This document shows, piece after piece, positions 24,898 to 37,500 of a DNA stretch of 64,000 bases. The DNA lies in NCBI GenBank assembly GCA_023238725.1, contig CM041550.1, positions 4,597,044 through 4,661,043 on the forward strand, in the 5' to 3' direction. The stretch is from Scortum barcoo (taxonomy: Eukaryota > Chordata > Actinopteri > Centrarchiformes > Terapontidae). Under the pieces are notes generated by a model. That model did not search any database. It worked only from the letters and a program-made list of their open reading frames with translations, and was not told the origin of the DNA. The stretch's first letter is position 1. Each line of letters starts with the position of its first letter. Made by a program: the position numbers and the translations under genes.

Positions 24898-27800
24898 GAA
24901 CTGCACAACTGAGCTCTGTCCCTTTTATTTCTGACATGATTTAGGTCAGCTGCTCAGCCTAACTGTCTACAAGTATGTAAATTATGATGCAAATCTGAAT
25001 TTCTGAAACACCAACCATTTGGCACATTAACAACCTATTACGCTGTAAAAAGTCTAGTTTTTTTTTAAGGATGAACCGCTGCCTCTTTAGCTTCTATATT
25101 TTAAAAAACACATTTTTTCATCTGCCAACCAGGCCTTTCACTGGTTGGCCACAACACGGGAGGTTCATATAATCCTTCTTCAGATCTCACCACCTGAAGG
25201 TGACCTCTCCAAAGAGGGCAGCAACGTGGATCCTTTACTGTCGTCCCACCTGCAAACGTTATGAACAGTTTTTCAACTTTTTGATTGAAATGACTGCTCC
25301 CACAGGTCGTTTTTTCCTGAAACATCTTGAAAACAACACGCTGCTTGGAGTTATTGAAGTCACTTTACAACACAGGCTTAACAATATATTTACTTTTATT
25401 ATTAAATTATACATCTATACAATAGATCCTTAATAAAACTGCAGCTATACAAATTATTTAGAAGAAGTAACCACGTGATATTACCCATTGCAATAAAACC
25501 AAAACACTCTGAGAGGTATGTATTCATTCACTGATACTGGAGATCTGCAGACTATCACATCTTGAGATGTACTTAGATAACAAGGACATGCACAGATGGG
25601 GCCCAAAGATCGAGGCCCTCATCTTTTGACCATACCGCTCTCATGTGTCACCTTCGGTCACAAGATCTTTAGCCACAGTAGCCGCGGGGGCTCCAGGAAA
25701 GGAGATATTGTTCGTCAGTCTTTCCATCCATCAGTCCATCAGTGCATTAGTCCGAAAGATCAGAATCAAACATCCTCACAATTGTTCGATTGCTTCCCTC
25801 GAAATGTTGGACAAGACGTCAATGATCGTTGATGATTTGGATGACCAACACTTTAGTTCATGACAGTGTACTCAGAAACAGTTGCTGCATTCCCGGTCCG
25901 CCTCAGATTCAGCATTTTCCCCTGGGATCACCCACACGTGTTCAACTGATGTCGACAAAGACAGCTAACCTACCCAGAAGAGCAGCTGAAGCCAATGGCT
26001 GATGAGTTACATCTGATAATGCAGAGATGAGCCTGACAAGCTGATGTCTAATCACTTTTCCTCTCGTACCACCTTCAGGTCAAAGTTTTTTCGCCCTACT
26101 AGTGGTAAGGATCTTGAAAAAAAGGAAAAAAAGGAAAGTTGTCTCAATTTTCCATCCATGCTTTAATTTTTCTGTAATTTGAAAGTGTATTACAGGCTGC
26201 AGGATCAACCAGCGTAAGACGTATATAAAAAGTATGCTGATTGAAATAGATAGAAAACACCACTTATCCCTGTAATCCAAATAATAAATAAAGAAACAAG
26301 GTAACAGAGTGGTCTTTTTCTTGGTTGCAAAAAGCTCTAAGCACGGTCGGCTAACGCTGCAAAATAATGGACAAACTAAACTTTTGCACCAGTACTTTTT
26401 GAGCTCTGTACGCACCGAGTCCAGACTATAATACTTATAATATATCACCACCGAGCTAGTAACTGCAATACAAAGCATTATAACCTCACATGGCGGTACA
26501 AACTCACTCAAGTACTGTGACAAAGAGTAGGAAAGTAAGTCGTGACTGACACATTTTACCTCGGAGCTAACTGTCGCTGTACAAGCCCCAATAAACCTGC
26601 TGCTGTGATTGTTTCATATTACTGCAAACTCGACTCCCCTGTCGGTTAAACCCAGTTTCCATTCAGTGCTCGCTTCCTGTACATATCAAACTGCTGCCCG
26701 CTTGCCAGAAAACACCAAACATTTGTGGTTTGCCACGTTTGTTCATACGCAAGTATCAGCACATGCAGTGTTTTTTCAGCCTGTGGATAGTAAAACTGGC
26801 TGCCTGCAAAGTGTGAATAGGTGTTTTGTGTTTATTTAAACCAGCTTTATGGAGTTTAACTGGTTATGACACAGTCTCAGTTTAACACTTATGCCTCTAT
26901 ATGACCTACATAAGCAAACAAGATGAACAACGTGAAGACTGGCTGTTTCTATTTGCTTTTAATAGTTATTCTTAATGCCTGACATCATCTGTCTGCGACA
27001 TCAGGTGGGTTAGTTCTGATGAATTCAAGTTGCTTCAGCTGCTACCCGCCCGAAGTTCCGTCTCCAGAGCTTTCGCCCGCTCTCATCCTGGAGAAGTCGT
27101 CTCGCAGTGGCGGGGGTTGAAGCGGAGGGAACATGTGACCTCACGTCAGGTGAAACGTTACCGCCTTTGTCCACAGGGACCGCCAAAATCAACACAAAAT
27201 AAAAGGTTCCATAGAGCTGCTTTAACTAAAATCCTCTCCGGTAATTTCTTATTTCTGCTACTCTCATGTTACAATATACACAAGTGTTTTGATATTTTAT
27301 GTACTTTAAAATAAATAACACACAGATAAAATTTGCTAAATATGGCCTAACTAAGTATATGTGGCCTGAATGGTGCACTTTCTTAGGGACAAGACGTGAA
27401 AACCTGAAACACTTGAAAGTGTTGAGAGTTACAGAGCTGGTATGTGTCCAGTAAACTAATCTCTGATGGACTTTTTAGTTTAGTCAATTTCCATTTTACT
27501 TCAGAGGGTGCAGAGGAAAACAAGCCAGTGAAAGAAAGACTACAGAGAGTCCCCAGTTCCTAATGGTCAACTGACAGATGTCGTGCATGACTGGGAAATT
27601 TCAATTTCCTTTTATTTCATGTGGTGTGAGGTGCAGATCTGAATGACAGTAAGCTTCTCTCTGTAAATGCGACTGCGTTTGTGCAAACCACACGAATAAC
27701 TTCTAGAATGTTAAAATAAAAACTTGTATGCAAATTAGGCACTCATACAGTATAGGCAGTATTGTCCCCTTTTCTTCGTCTACAACATTCAACCACCACT

Positions 27801-28319
27801 GGAAAAAACAAAGACAGCAGCGAATGCACGCATATCTTACAGGCCTGGCCTACATTTCCTGCCTTGCAAGTACAATTTAGTGAGTCCCACTGAAATGTGG
27901 AAATATTCAGCATTTGAGGGTTTCAAACAAAATGTTTTGAGTTTGTGCGCGTTCAGGATGGACAGCAGCTTCCCGCTCACTGGCGCTCGTGGTGTCCCTC
28001 TGTCCACCCCTGCAGGACATTCATCTTTTTGCTCTACACATTTTGCAACAACAGAAACCACAGCAGCTTGATTCTGACAGTTTCACCAACATCAAATACA
28101 CTAACAGCTGTAAGGACTCAGCCACTCGCCTGAGCTGGAGTGGGCTGCAGGCTTTTCGCAGTGTTCCTGAGAGACTTCCAGGGCACAGAGATGTTTTTTT
28201 TTTTTTTCTTTGTTTTTTTTTTTTGTATGTAAGAAATCCTGCAGCAGCACATCCACCTGTTAGTCCTTTATAAGAGAGAGGTAAGTTTGTGGCGTGGGTC
28301 CACAGAGGGCACGCTGTAG
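24898..28319. other. Intergenic DNA next to the 3' end of cntnap5
   Basis: No separate gene is supported. The right-hand part is probably the 3' untranslated region of cntnap5. The nearest AATAAA on the minus strand lies at 27611-27616, about 700 bases past the stop, but it is only a candidate. Two T tracts sit near 28195-28224. Confidence 0.45.
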
Positions 28320-28513
28320 TCAGATGTAGTACTCCTTCATGTTGTCCCTGACTGAGTTGTGAAGGTGCAGCTCTGTCCTGTAGTCTGTGTACATGCTGTG
28401 TCTGTTCTCCTCTTTAATGCTGCTGCTCCTCTGGGCCCGCCGCTGCTGGTAGAGGAGGCGGCTTATCACAGCCAGGGCGCATACGGCGATGAAGACCACC
28501 GCCGTGACCACAC
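28320..28513 (-). CDS. cntnap5: cntnap5 terminal exon: membrane span and cytoplasmic tail
   Basis: 194 bases after a TTCCCAG acceptor, ending in TGA at 28320-28322. It encodes the span VVTAVVFIAVCALAVISRLL, then a basic juxtamembrane YQQRRAQRSSS and the acidic-to-polar tail ending NMKEYYI. The last residues resemble the EYFI end of mammalian CNTNAP5, a hydrophobic end of the kind bound by PDZ domains. Confidence 0.94.
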
Positions 28514-31500
28514 CTGGGAACACACAGCATGGGGAGGGGTGGGGGAGACACATCAGCAGGTGTCAGGGGACGTCGCCATCAAGTTCCCTCAGATCTAAAT
28601 TTGCAGTGTCTGTTTGCTTTGTTTAAACCTTACCTTTAAACACAAAATGCTCAGACAGAGTGCAAACCCTGCTACAGTGAGCTCAATTTTCAGAATACAG
28701 CAACTCAATATTAGCACAGTATGTAGGCGTTTATTATTGGACATACGGGTTATTAAATGTGCCTTGTAATGTTGATTTGACAACACTGCCCAGCTGAGAA
28801 GAATAATTGGTCGTTTCACTGCTGACACACTGAGCTTCTGTTAGTGTATTAAAACTGTGGTTTACTTTTTATGATAACAATGTAATTGCACTGCAGTGTT
28901 TATAAGAGAGTATTTATGTATTCTATTGAAGGTGATTACAGCAAACCTGATTAAAATGTTGGATGGATGTTTGGAGTAAAAACGCCCACTTTGTTGTAGA
29001 TGCAGAACATAATTTGCTGCATTTAAGTTTTGTGAAAATCACAATTTAAATGCAGGTAATATGCAGGATTGACACAGGAAAACCCTCATGTATGTATAAT
29101 TACATACAATAATGAGGAGGAAGGAGTTTTTTTGTAAAGTCTAAATGAGAGATGACCACTGAGCACTTTGCTTTGTTATAGTTAGTTAGACTGTCTCATA
29201 TAAAGATGAAAATACACAATGTTTTGATCCATTTCCTCATTTGATATATCTGTTCTCTCTGTATCTTCCTTGGTAAATGAAATTATATAATAAAGTTATA
29301 ATAAATTAGTTTGCAAACGTTGACGACAACATAACAAACTTGAAGTGGAGCCACATGTGGAGTCATGTTGCAGGTTTAAGCTGAAGCACATTCAGCTAAA
29401 ATAAGAAAAATAAACAGGCTTTAAAGAGGTGATGATTCTGAATCATCTAATCCTTGATCCTGAAGGAATCACTTGACATTTTGGGAACCACGCTTGTTCC
29501 TCTTCTTGCTGAGAGTTAGATTAGAAGATTTATGCCGCTCTCATGTCTCTGTGGTGAATACGGGGGACCAGAAACTTCCTGCAGCCTCCGCTGGTTGCCC
29601 GGCAACTGGTCCCAGCCAAGAAACAGTCCCCCCTCCCCATCCTTCAGGCTTTATGCTAAGCTAACCACCTCCTGGCTCTGTCTTCATGTTCACAGCGTGG
29701 ACAACATGACTGTGTTATTGATCGTCTCAGCTAACTCTCAGCAAGACGGTGAAAAAACTCGTTTCCCAAAATGATACGGTTGATTTTATCTAAGACATTA
29801 TTGTTATTTATCTATTTACCAATTTCTTTAGGTGACAAATTCCTTATTAAAGTGTTTTATTTTAGTTGGATTTGGCCCTCTGTATATGTCTCTGTATTAT
29901 TTCATCAGGGCTCTGATTTCCTCAAATTCAAAACTATTCCTGATCTTTCACATCAGCTTGGAGCTGTCAACAGCAATCCAGTGTAAAGAGAAATAAAATG
30001 CAAAGTAAAAGTTCCTTGTTCAGAAATCCTGTCAGATCATCATCGTCAACTTAAATTTAATTTCAAATAAAACTGTGTAAGTGGCAGAGATGATAATAAG
30101 CTTGAGCTAAGACTGAGTTATCGAGGGACCGGGGAAAGAAAAAAAAGAAAAAAAAAAGAATTAAGATGGATGCAAATGGAGAGAATGACAAATAACAAAC
30201 AGCTGGGACTCATTTTCAATTAAGCAAAGAAAAATAAACCCGTGCAGAAGAGAGGGAAAAAACAGACCTGCTATTACAGCCAAATCCTTCTGGGTGCCGT
30301 TGGCGTGCTGTTCCTTATCTTTATTTGCTGTTACAGTCTGATCTGGAGAAGCAAAGACGAGAAACAGGCAATTCATTAATGTCCTTATTATACAGGAGAA
30401 GCATGTGTGACGTTGATATCTCTGAAATCTCCGGTTGTCATCTCTAAGCGAAGTGAAGTGAAGTTTGTTACTTTAGACGAAGTCATGATTACATTACGCG
30501 ATAACCAAATTAATTTCACTCTCACTTCGCTCCTCCTCTCTGCAGAAGCCCTTCTATATACTTATTTTATGGGTTAATGTCTTTTAAAGGTGACATATTG
30601 TGCACCTTTCCCCACAGCACAGTTACCACAGCTCCCTGGAGTCTTAATGAAAAGTCTGTGGTCAAAATACCACAAAGATCAAGCACCAAGGACCTTCTCA
30701 AATCTAAGCAGGCTCCACTCAAATGCCAATAACCGACTGCTCATTTCACCCCCTTCTTCTTCTTTTTTGACATAAGTAGGCTACTGTACTGCAGGAGAAA
30801 ACACAGCGGTGCAGCCATCTATGTTTGAACCAGTCACACCTTGAGCAAGGAGAGTCAGGGATATACGACAGGACATTTATGAGTGCCTAGTTATTAACTT
30901 TATGTCGCTTTGACATTTCTTTTGAATGTTTGTAGGTAGGTTAAAGTCATACGCTCGTGCTGGATGTGTCGTACGAAACCCAGAGCCGGTTTAGGTACCA
31001 GTGTGTGTGTTTAGGTACCAGTTATCAAAAGCTAGGTTTCTGGAATTTAAATAAGTGGAGGAAATGTAAAGGTCATCCAGCTCTTCCTGTCACACCAGTA
31101 AAACTCGATCTTGTAGGTAGAAGCCAATAATATTCTTCTTGAGAAGAGACGAATGGGCCAAATAAGGAGGTGTAATGTTTTCTGCCTAAACCTCATAACT
31201 CGTACTAATTTATGTTTACCGGTTACTGCAGCGTTATGCACTTTGATTATACATAAAATGATGCATTTGGCGATCCCTGTCATTATTAGTCCAGAATAAT
31301 TAAAAGAAACTAATCCTGTAATGTCGTCACTTCGTCCTGTCATCAACATCATCTCATCTCGACATCACAGTCTTAAGTTTTCCTTCCTAATCGAGACGTT
31401 TGGTCACCCGGAGCCGAGCAGAGCTTTGGCCTTAAACTCCCATCAGAAAGAGGGCGGTGATGGAGAAGCGTTGGCTGCTGGGTGACGAGCCACGGCATCA

Positions 31501-34500
31501 GACTGAGTGGGACGTGATGGAGAACGATAAAGAATGAGCTGGTGGTGTCATCGCACGTTTGAGCTCCGCAAGATGAGTCGTTTCATGTAAAACTATTTCT
31601 GTAGTACTCTGAATCCGCGACAACTCAAGATGAGCTCGAGCCGAAGACGCTGCCTCGGCTGACAGCACAATTACACCCGCATTAGAAATTAATTCATCTT
31701 TTATTTTTCTGGGACATTTTCTATCATGGTTTCCCTAATATTTTATTCTAATAATAATAATAATATTAACTTCATATATAGATGATGAGCAGCAGAGTTT
31801 TATATTAATTATGAATCGATATAAAAAAGAATGAAGAAAAATATAAAAGCAATAAAGTCTACAGAAATAGGCTTTAAATGATTTAGTCATTTAAAAGAAG
31901 TCACTGATTGTTCAAGGTTATTTTTGTTGTATATTTCACATGTTGTGGCAATATGTCGTTATCTTGACGCGAGCGACTCCGCGAACTCGTCCAAACATTT
32001 GTCATAACAAAAGAAACAGAAAAATTAAAGAGCTCTTAGCAGAACTGTGTGCTCCATTATAGTGCACGTCTTCACATGAAACAAATACATAATTGTGTTC
32101 ATATCCGAGTAATGGAAAATAATACGTGAGTGTAAAGAGACATTAGTGTCACTGATAAAAGGCCGGCGCAGACAGCTCCACCGATAAAAATGAAAATGCA
32201 TCTGTGATGTCGGACGGCTGAAAAACACAGCTGGTGTGGGTCTGATTTAGACAGACTGTAATTAGCTAAATTCACAAGTCACTAGTTAAGTCACTTTGAA
32301 AAGCTCTAACAGTTTAACAGGAAGCCAATTAGACCCGACTGTTATAGTTTGAGTTGATTTGTTCATTTTGAGAAAGCCCCGGGCTGAGCCACAGAGAAAA
32401 ATCAGCACGTTGGCAGCTACTTTTTTGAGCTTTAACTCAAAATGAGATGACTTTTAACCAGGATGGATCACCGCGGCGCCACCGGTGCCTCGTGCTGCAT
32501 GAACTACAAAGACGTTTCAGCTCAGAGCATCAAAACGTGTAAACAGTCCACCTTTTCCAAAGTAATCAGACTACTGGATCCTGACACGGACAAACAAGAG
32601 GTTCCACAGATGTCGCGTTTGATGCGTGTCTAAACACCCACGTCTGTTATATTCTGTGGAAAAAAAATCCCACACACAGACTCTGCCTTGACTCCTGTCT
32701 GGATGCTGCGCTACATCGTTAAACGCCACAACTCTGAGTGAAGTTTCGCCACAGCCGCCCTCGAGTGAAGCGGAGAGAAGTGGAGAAGTGGCCGAGGAAG
32801 AGAGAGCAGCGAGAGAGAGCCAAATAGCTAATCAGCAGGCGCCCGAAATCCTGGCGCAGGCCAAAAGGCTGAGAAATTAATTAGGTCTGCAACTATCTTA
32901 TTTTATTGTTGATTAATGTGTCAATTAGTTTTTGATTGATCGTTAAGTCCATTAAATGTCAGTTAATGGTGGAAACTGCCCTCCATAATTTCATAATTTC
33001 TTCCCCTTGATGAGATCTTCATATAACTCGGTATTGATTTTTCATGTTTAATTATGTTAAGAAAATCCCGGAAAGTGTTTGACATTTTGTTTGTTTCTTA
33101 GCATGTAGCGCAGCCTGGAAATGCTGCTTTAGTCTCTTTAACATGTCCATCAGTTAACCAGCAGTGTGTGTGTGTTTTACCTTGCAGTGTGTGCGAGGTG
33201 GACTCTGCCAGCGCGCCACAATTTGACTGGACCAGCGGCCCACGGATGGTGACCAGTGAGCTTCCCCGGTTCGTCAGCGCCGCCTTCAGAGGTGCGACGT
33301 GGTTGAACTGGACCGAAGAGAGGCAGCCGATGAAACCTTTGGAAGCCGCTTGCATCACTTCCTCGTTGAAGTTCTCCCTCCCTGCAGAGAGACAGTCGGT
33401 GGGTGAAAATACAAGTCCAGTAATTTCTGAGTAAAAAAGTCAAGGATGAAAAAAGAACAGGCAGGAAATGATGACTGGTTAGAACAAAAGTCAGCAATTC
33501 TCTGACCCGCACAGGATGACTTACTGGTGACTTTGCCCAATGTCAGGGATCTGATTAAGATCAGCTCTGCATCAGATGACAGTGTGTACTTTGTGTGGAT
33601 GTCCTGGTCGATCTGGTTGAGTGGAGAGAAATCAAATAACAAGCCGATTACAAGAAATCTAAACCGAGCTAACAGCAGCGACGGCGGCAGCAGCACATTT
33701 CAATACATTATAGATTGAGATTTGTGTCCTCCGCAGCCTCACAAAACCGTATCCGCCCACAGTCAGCTTTGAAGTGATTTCGACCTTTCGCTTCTGCAAT
33801 ACCACGCTGATTCAGTCGCATCACTTAACTTGATGGTCCGCAATAAAACACAGCAGGATTTTGATGACGTCCATTTACGTTTATGAAATACCCACAACGC
33901 CACGTCTGTTAGCTAAGAATACATTTTCAGAGCAGCGTAAAATTAATTTTAACAGCATTTCTCTACTGGTTGGATCGCAGGTAGAAAATTCAATTCCAGC
34001 TGCCGGCTGATATGATAAATTATGTCAGCGTGCAGATTTAGGTGAATGAATATATGTGTTGTTTGTTGGTATATTATACAGTTAAGTCTAAAGGCTCACA
34101 GCTGGCAAACACGAATGAAAATAACTGTAATCTGAGTTTAAGATGACAAAAGTAAAGTAATATTTACTCAAGGTCCACTTCCTGTTCTTTGCTCGCTCAG
34201 TCGTCATCACGTGTAATAAGTGCAGAGCAGAGCAAGCTCCATTCATGAGACTGAAAGCTCAAAAACCTTTTAAGTGAACACTAAAATAAGATATTATTGC
34301 CAAACTACACATTCAAAGGTAAAGAATGAACTTTCCTTTATTTATTTTTGTTTCTGATGAAAATAAAACTGTTTTGGACGGCAGAAATTACAATTTGGAA
34401 AGAGCATATTCCGGATCCAGCTTATGATTTCCATCAACATCTGAGACACGTTTCTATTGAACGCATCTGCAAAATCTTACAGCATCTGGATGTATTATTA

Positions 34501-37500
34501 ATGTCAGGCCACTAAACTCACTTGGTAAAGGTGGGGCACTCCAGTAGTGGTGTTCGGCGTAGTTGAAGGTGAAACTATCAACCACAAAGGGTAGCGAACT
34601 GCTTTTTTTTTTTCTTTTTTTTCGCGGTGTTAAGTTACAGCATGGAGAGTAAAAATGTTGACGTCGACTACTTTTACATAAAAGACTGTTGAAGGCAAAC
34701 GAACCCCTCCATCTTTATTTTACTGCACCACAGGAGCTCCACATTGCTTCATGCACTGGCCTAAATGATTCTGCTGCATAAACTCACTTCTGCAGAACAG
34801 TTGCATATCAGCATAATTTGAGACTTCTGCCTCCTGCACATCCACGCGGAGGACTTCACGAGTCCTCTGCTATAAACGCAACCCAGGAATTTTTTTTTTC
34901 TCTGAACTAAAGTTTTGCATTTCCCCTGATCCACGGGAACACTTGGTGTGTTGGTCTAGTCCAGTTATAACACGCTGCCAGGTTGGGGAAACGCTCTGCA
35001 GATACTACAGAAAATAGAGATGATGTGACACTTTACATTATGCATTTATCGCTCATTACTCCTTTCAAAAGGTCGAGCTCAGACGGTGTGTAGCCGCTGG
35101 CTGTGAGCACAGCTGCAGCTGCTCTGTCTGGCTGTGCTGGGCGAAGCCGTGGATGTGGTTAATGCTCCGACTACGGCTGTGTTTGTGTTTGAATATATGA
35201 TGCTGCGGATACGGTTACGGAAGCTGTGCTGGCTGGCTTCTCGTTAAACCACACAAGCAATAAGAGCAGATGTGAATACACTATGGGAGATCAGGGCTTT
35301 AATACAACGCACGGCCAGCACGAATGTCACACGATGTTCCTGCACGTCGTTAGTGTTGCGCCCACTATAAACGAACGCGCCACGGCTATATCATCCCACG
35401 GCTGTGCTCATTAGCACACCTATGGCCTGTTTCAATCAGCCTGGGCGGCATGTGGTGAGAGCGGGGTTAACTCTTCATGTATGTAGCTGCAGAGACACAC
35501 ACATGATCCTGAGCCAGCCACCCACCAGCAGACTAGCACATAATCACAACACAGCTCAGCCTTTTCTCTGGGGGATCAGAGGGAAGTTAATGCAAATGAA
35601 TGCAAGACAATGTCAGAAAAAAAAAACCCTCACCTGAACGTAGAGGTTTATTCCGACTCGGTGGATCCTGATTCGGTGGAGTCGTCCGTCTGCCAGGTTG
35701 CTGAGGGCGGGGCTGAACACATCTGGCCGCCTGTCTGTCTGAAGGTGATACCAGATCTGCAGACTCCCTGGACACAGACCACGAAAACACATGCAGCGCT
35801 CTCCTTTACACAGACATCTGCAGAAATCCCCACCAGATTTACTATTGTGCTCAAAAAGCCACAAAGTCAAGTCCAGTCGACTGACATGGAAACCGCATTT
35901 TACATCAAAGACACCCTCCACTGGCTTCAAGTGTGTGTGCACTGCTTTATAATGCCGGATAGGAGAAGGAGTATATACCTATTTACAGAAATGATACGGC
36001 TGCTTATTTATAAATAGCCTGCTATATCTAAACTTCTTCAATTGCCTTTTGAGATATTTATCTCATAGCTCTTTGCTCCCACATTGAATAAGTCAATATG
36101 TGCTCAGTGTTCCTCCCACACACAATCACTGCCAGATCAAAGAGTCAGATAGATATGCATTGTCAAGTGGAGCCGGGTCAATATTACAATTCCCGGCCTG
36201 TAGGTGAAGGGCTTTGTGTTGTGATTCGCTTTGAATCCTGAGAGCGCTCCTATAGATGAAGGTCAGCGTGGATGAAGTGTCTCCTCTGTTGACAGAGACA
36301 CTGAGGAGCAGGGCCTTTTGGGTTTAACACAAGACAGTGCATTAGGACGCCGACTCCGGCTAACCACCGCGCACATGTGTCGCTCAGTGCGATGCTCTAA
36401 AGTTCGGACACATCTTAAAGGCCGTCAGCCGAGAGCCTTGAAGCTGAGATACTGTGTTGACAGCAGAATGTATCCTGCAACAAGTTCTGCAAATGCAACC
36501 AATTTTCTCCAGACTTAAAGTGAAACACTTTAGAGAGAGCGCTGTTGGGTCATTTTGTTGTTTTTCTTTTATTTATTTATTTATTTTTTTTTCGTTGCTG
36601 CAGGTCTGTTTTTTTCTTTAGACAAGAAAGGACCTTCATTTTACATTTGGACTGGTTTCAGTTTACCGTGCTGTTCAGAGATGCAGAGGAGGAGCGGCGG
36701 AGCTTGAATCTATTCATTAGTCTATATCAGTTTGCACAAAGTTGTGGGGGTGGCTCCGGTACTTTATTCATGCTGGCAGCTGTGGCACCAGTAAGATACA
36801 CATTAGCTGACTCATTTTCTGTTCTGCTTAACACCTCTCAACATGCAAATAAACGTGAGATTTTCCCAAAAAAATTGAGTTTTTCCCGGGTTGTGGGTGT
36901 TAATTAGGGCCTGCTGAGGCGCCCCGTGTCTCGCTCTATGTTTGACATATCCACATCTGTCCTTGCAGTCGGTTCTTGCTGGAGGTAAAAAAAAAAAAAA
37001 CTCAAGCATGGTACCTGGAGAGCAATGGGATTATGATTGAATCCTTTTTTCTGTAAGTGGATTATGTTTTTTTTCTGCCTAAAAAGGAGGATCTCTGTCT
37101 GCTTCCAGGTGAATCTCGCTGGTGGCGGGAACATAAAGTGGACCACTGGAATGTCAAGGGAGCGATACCCCATGTAATTATGCAAGGTCATTTGGTAGCC
37201 ATGGTAACACACACTTGTGTCGGCCTGTGAGTGCGGGGACAAAACTGGATGTTGACACGCAGCTAATGAGCTACAACAGCATCCTCCATTTTAGACTCTC
37301 TCTGCATCTCTGTTCACTCAGACGTCGGCCCGCTATTGGTCGACGCCGCAGATTCACAGGTCTGCATGAATCGTTTGCACTAATTCTGTCCAAAATAAAA
37401 AAAAATACATATGAAAAAGAGAGCAAGATTTAAGGCCTAAAGGGTAGAATCACTAATAAATGCAATAAAATTTGAATAATCGAGCATATAGCGGGAGTAG

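Larger units (their letters stand above)
30343..33180 (-). other. cntnap5 intron with a short repeat copy
   Basis: Non-coding; contains a repeat copy at 30586-30776 and a 13-bp direct duplication at 30990-31022. The rest shows no recognised element. Confidence 0.7.

Noticed and set aside
26080..26523. 147-codon open frame on the minus strand
   Set aside because: Rich in F, Y, K and I from A/T-rich DNA, with a poly-F stretch. No domain, splice context or family resemblance.
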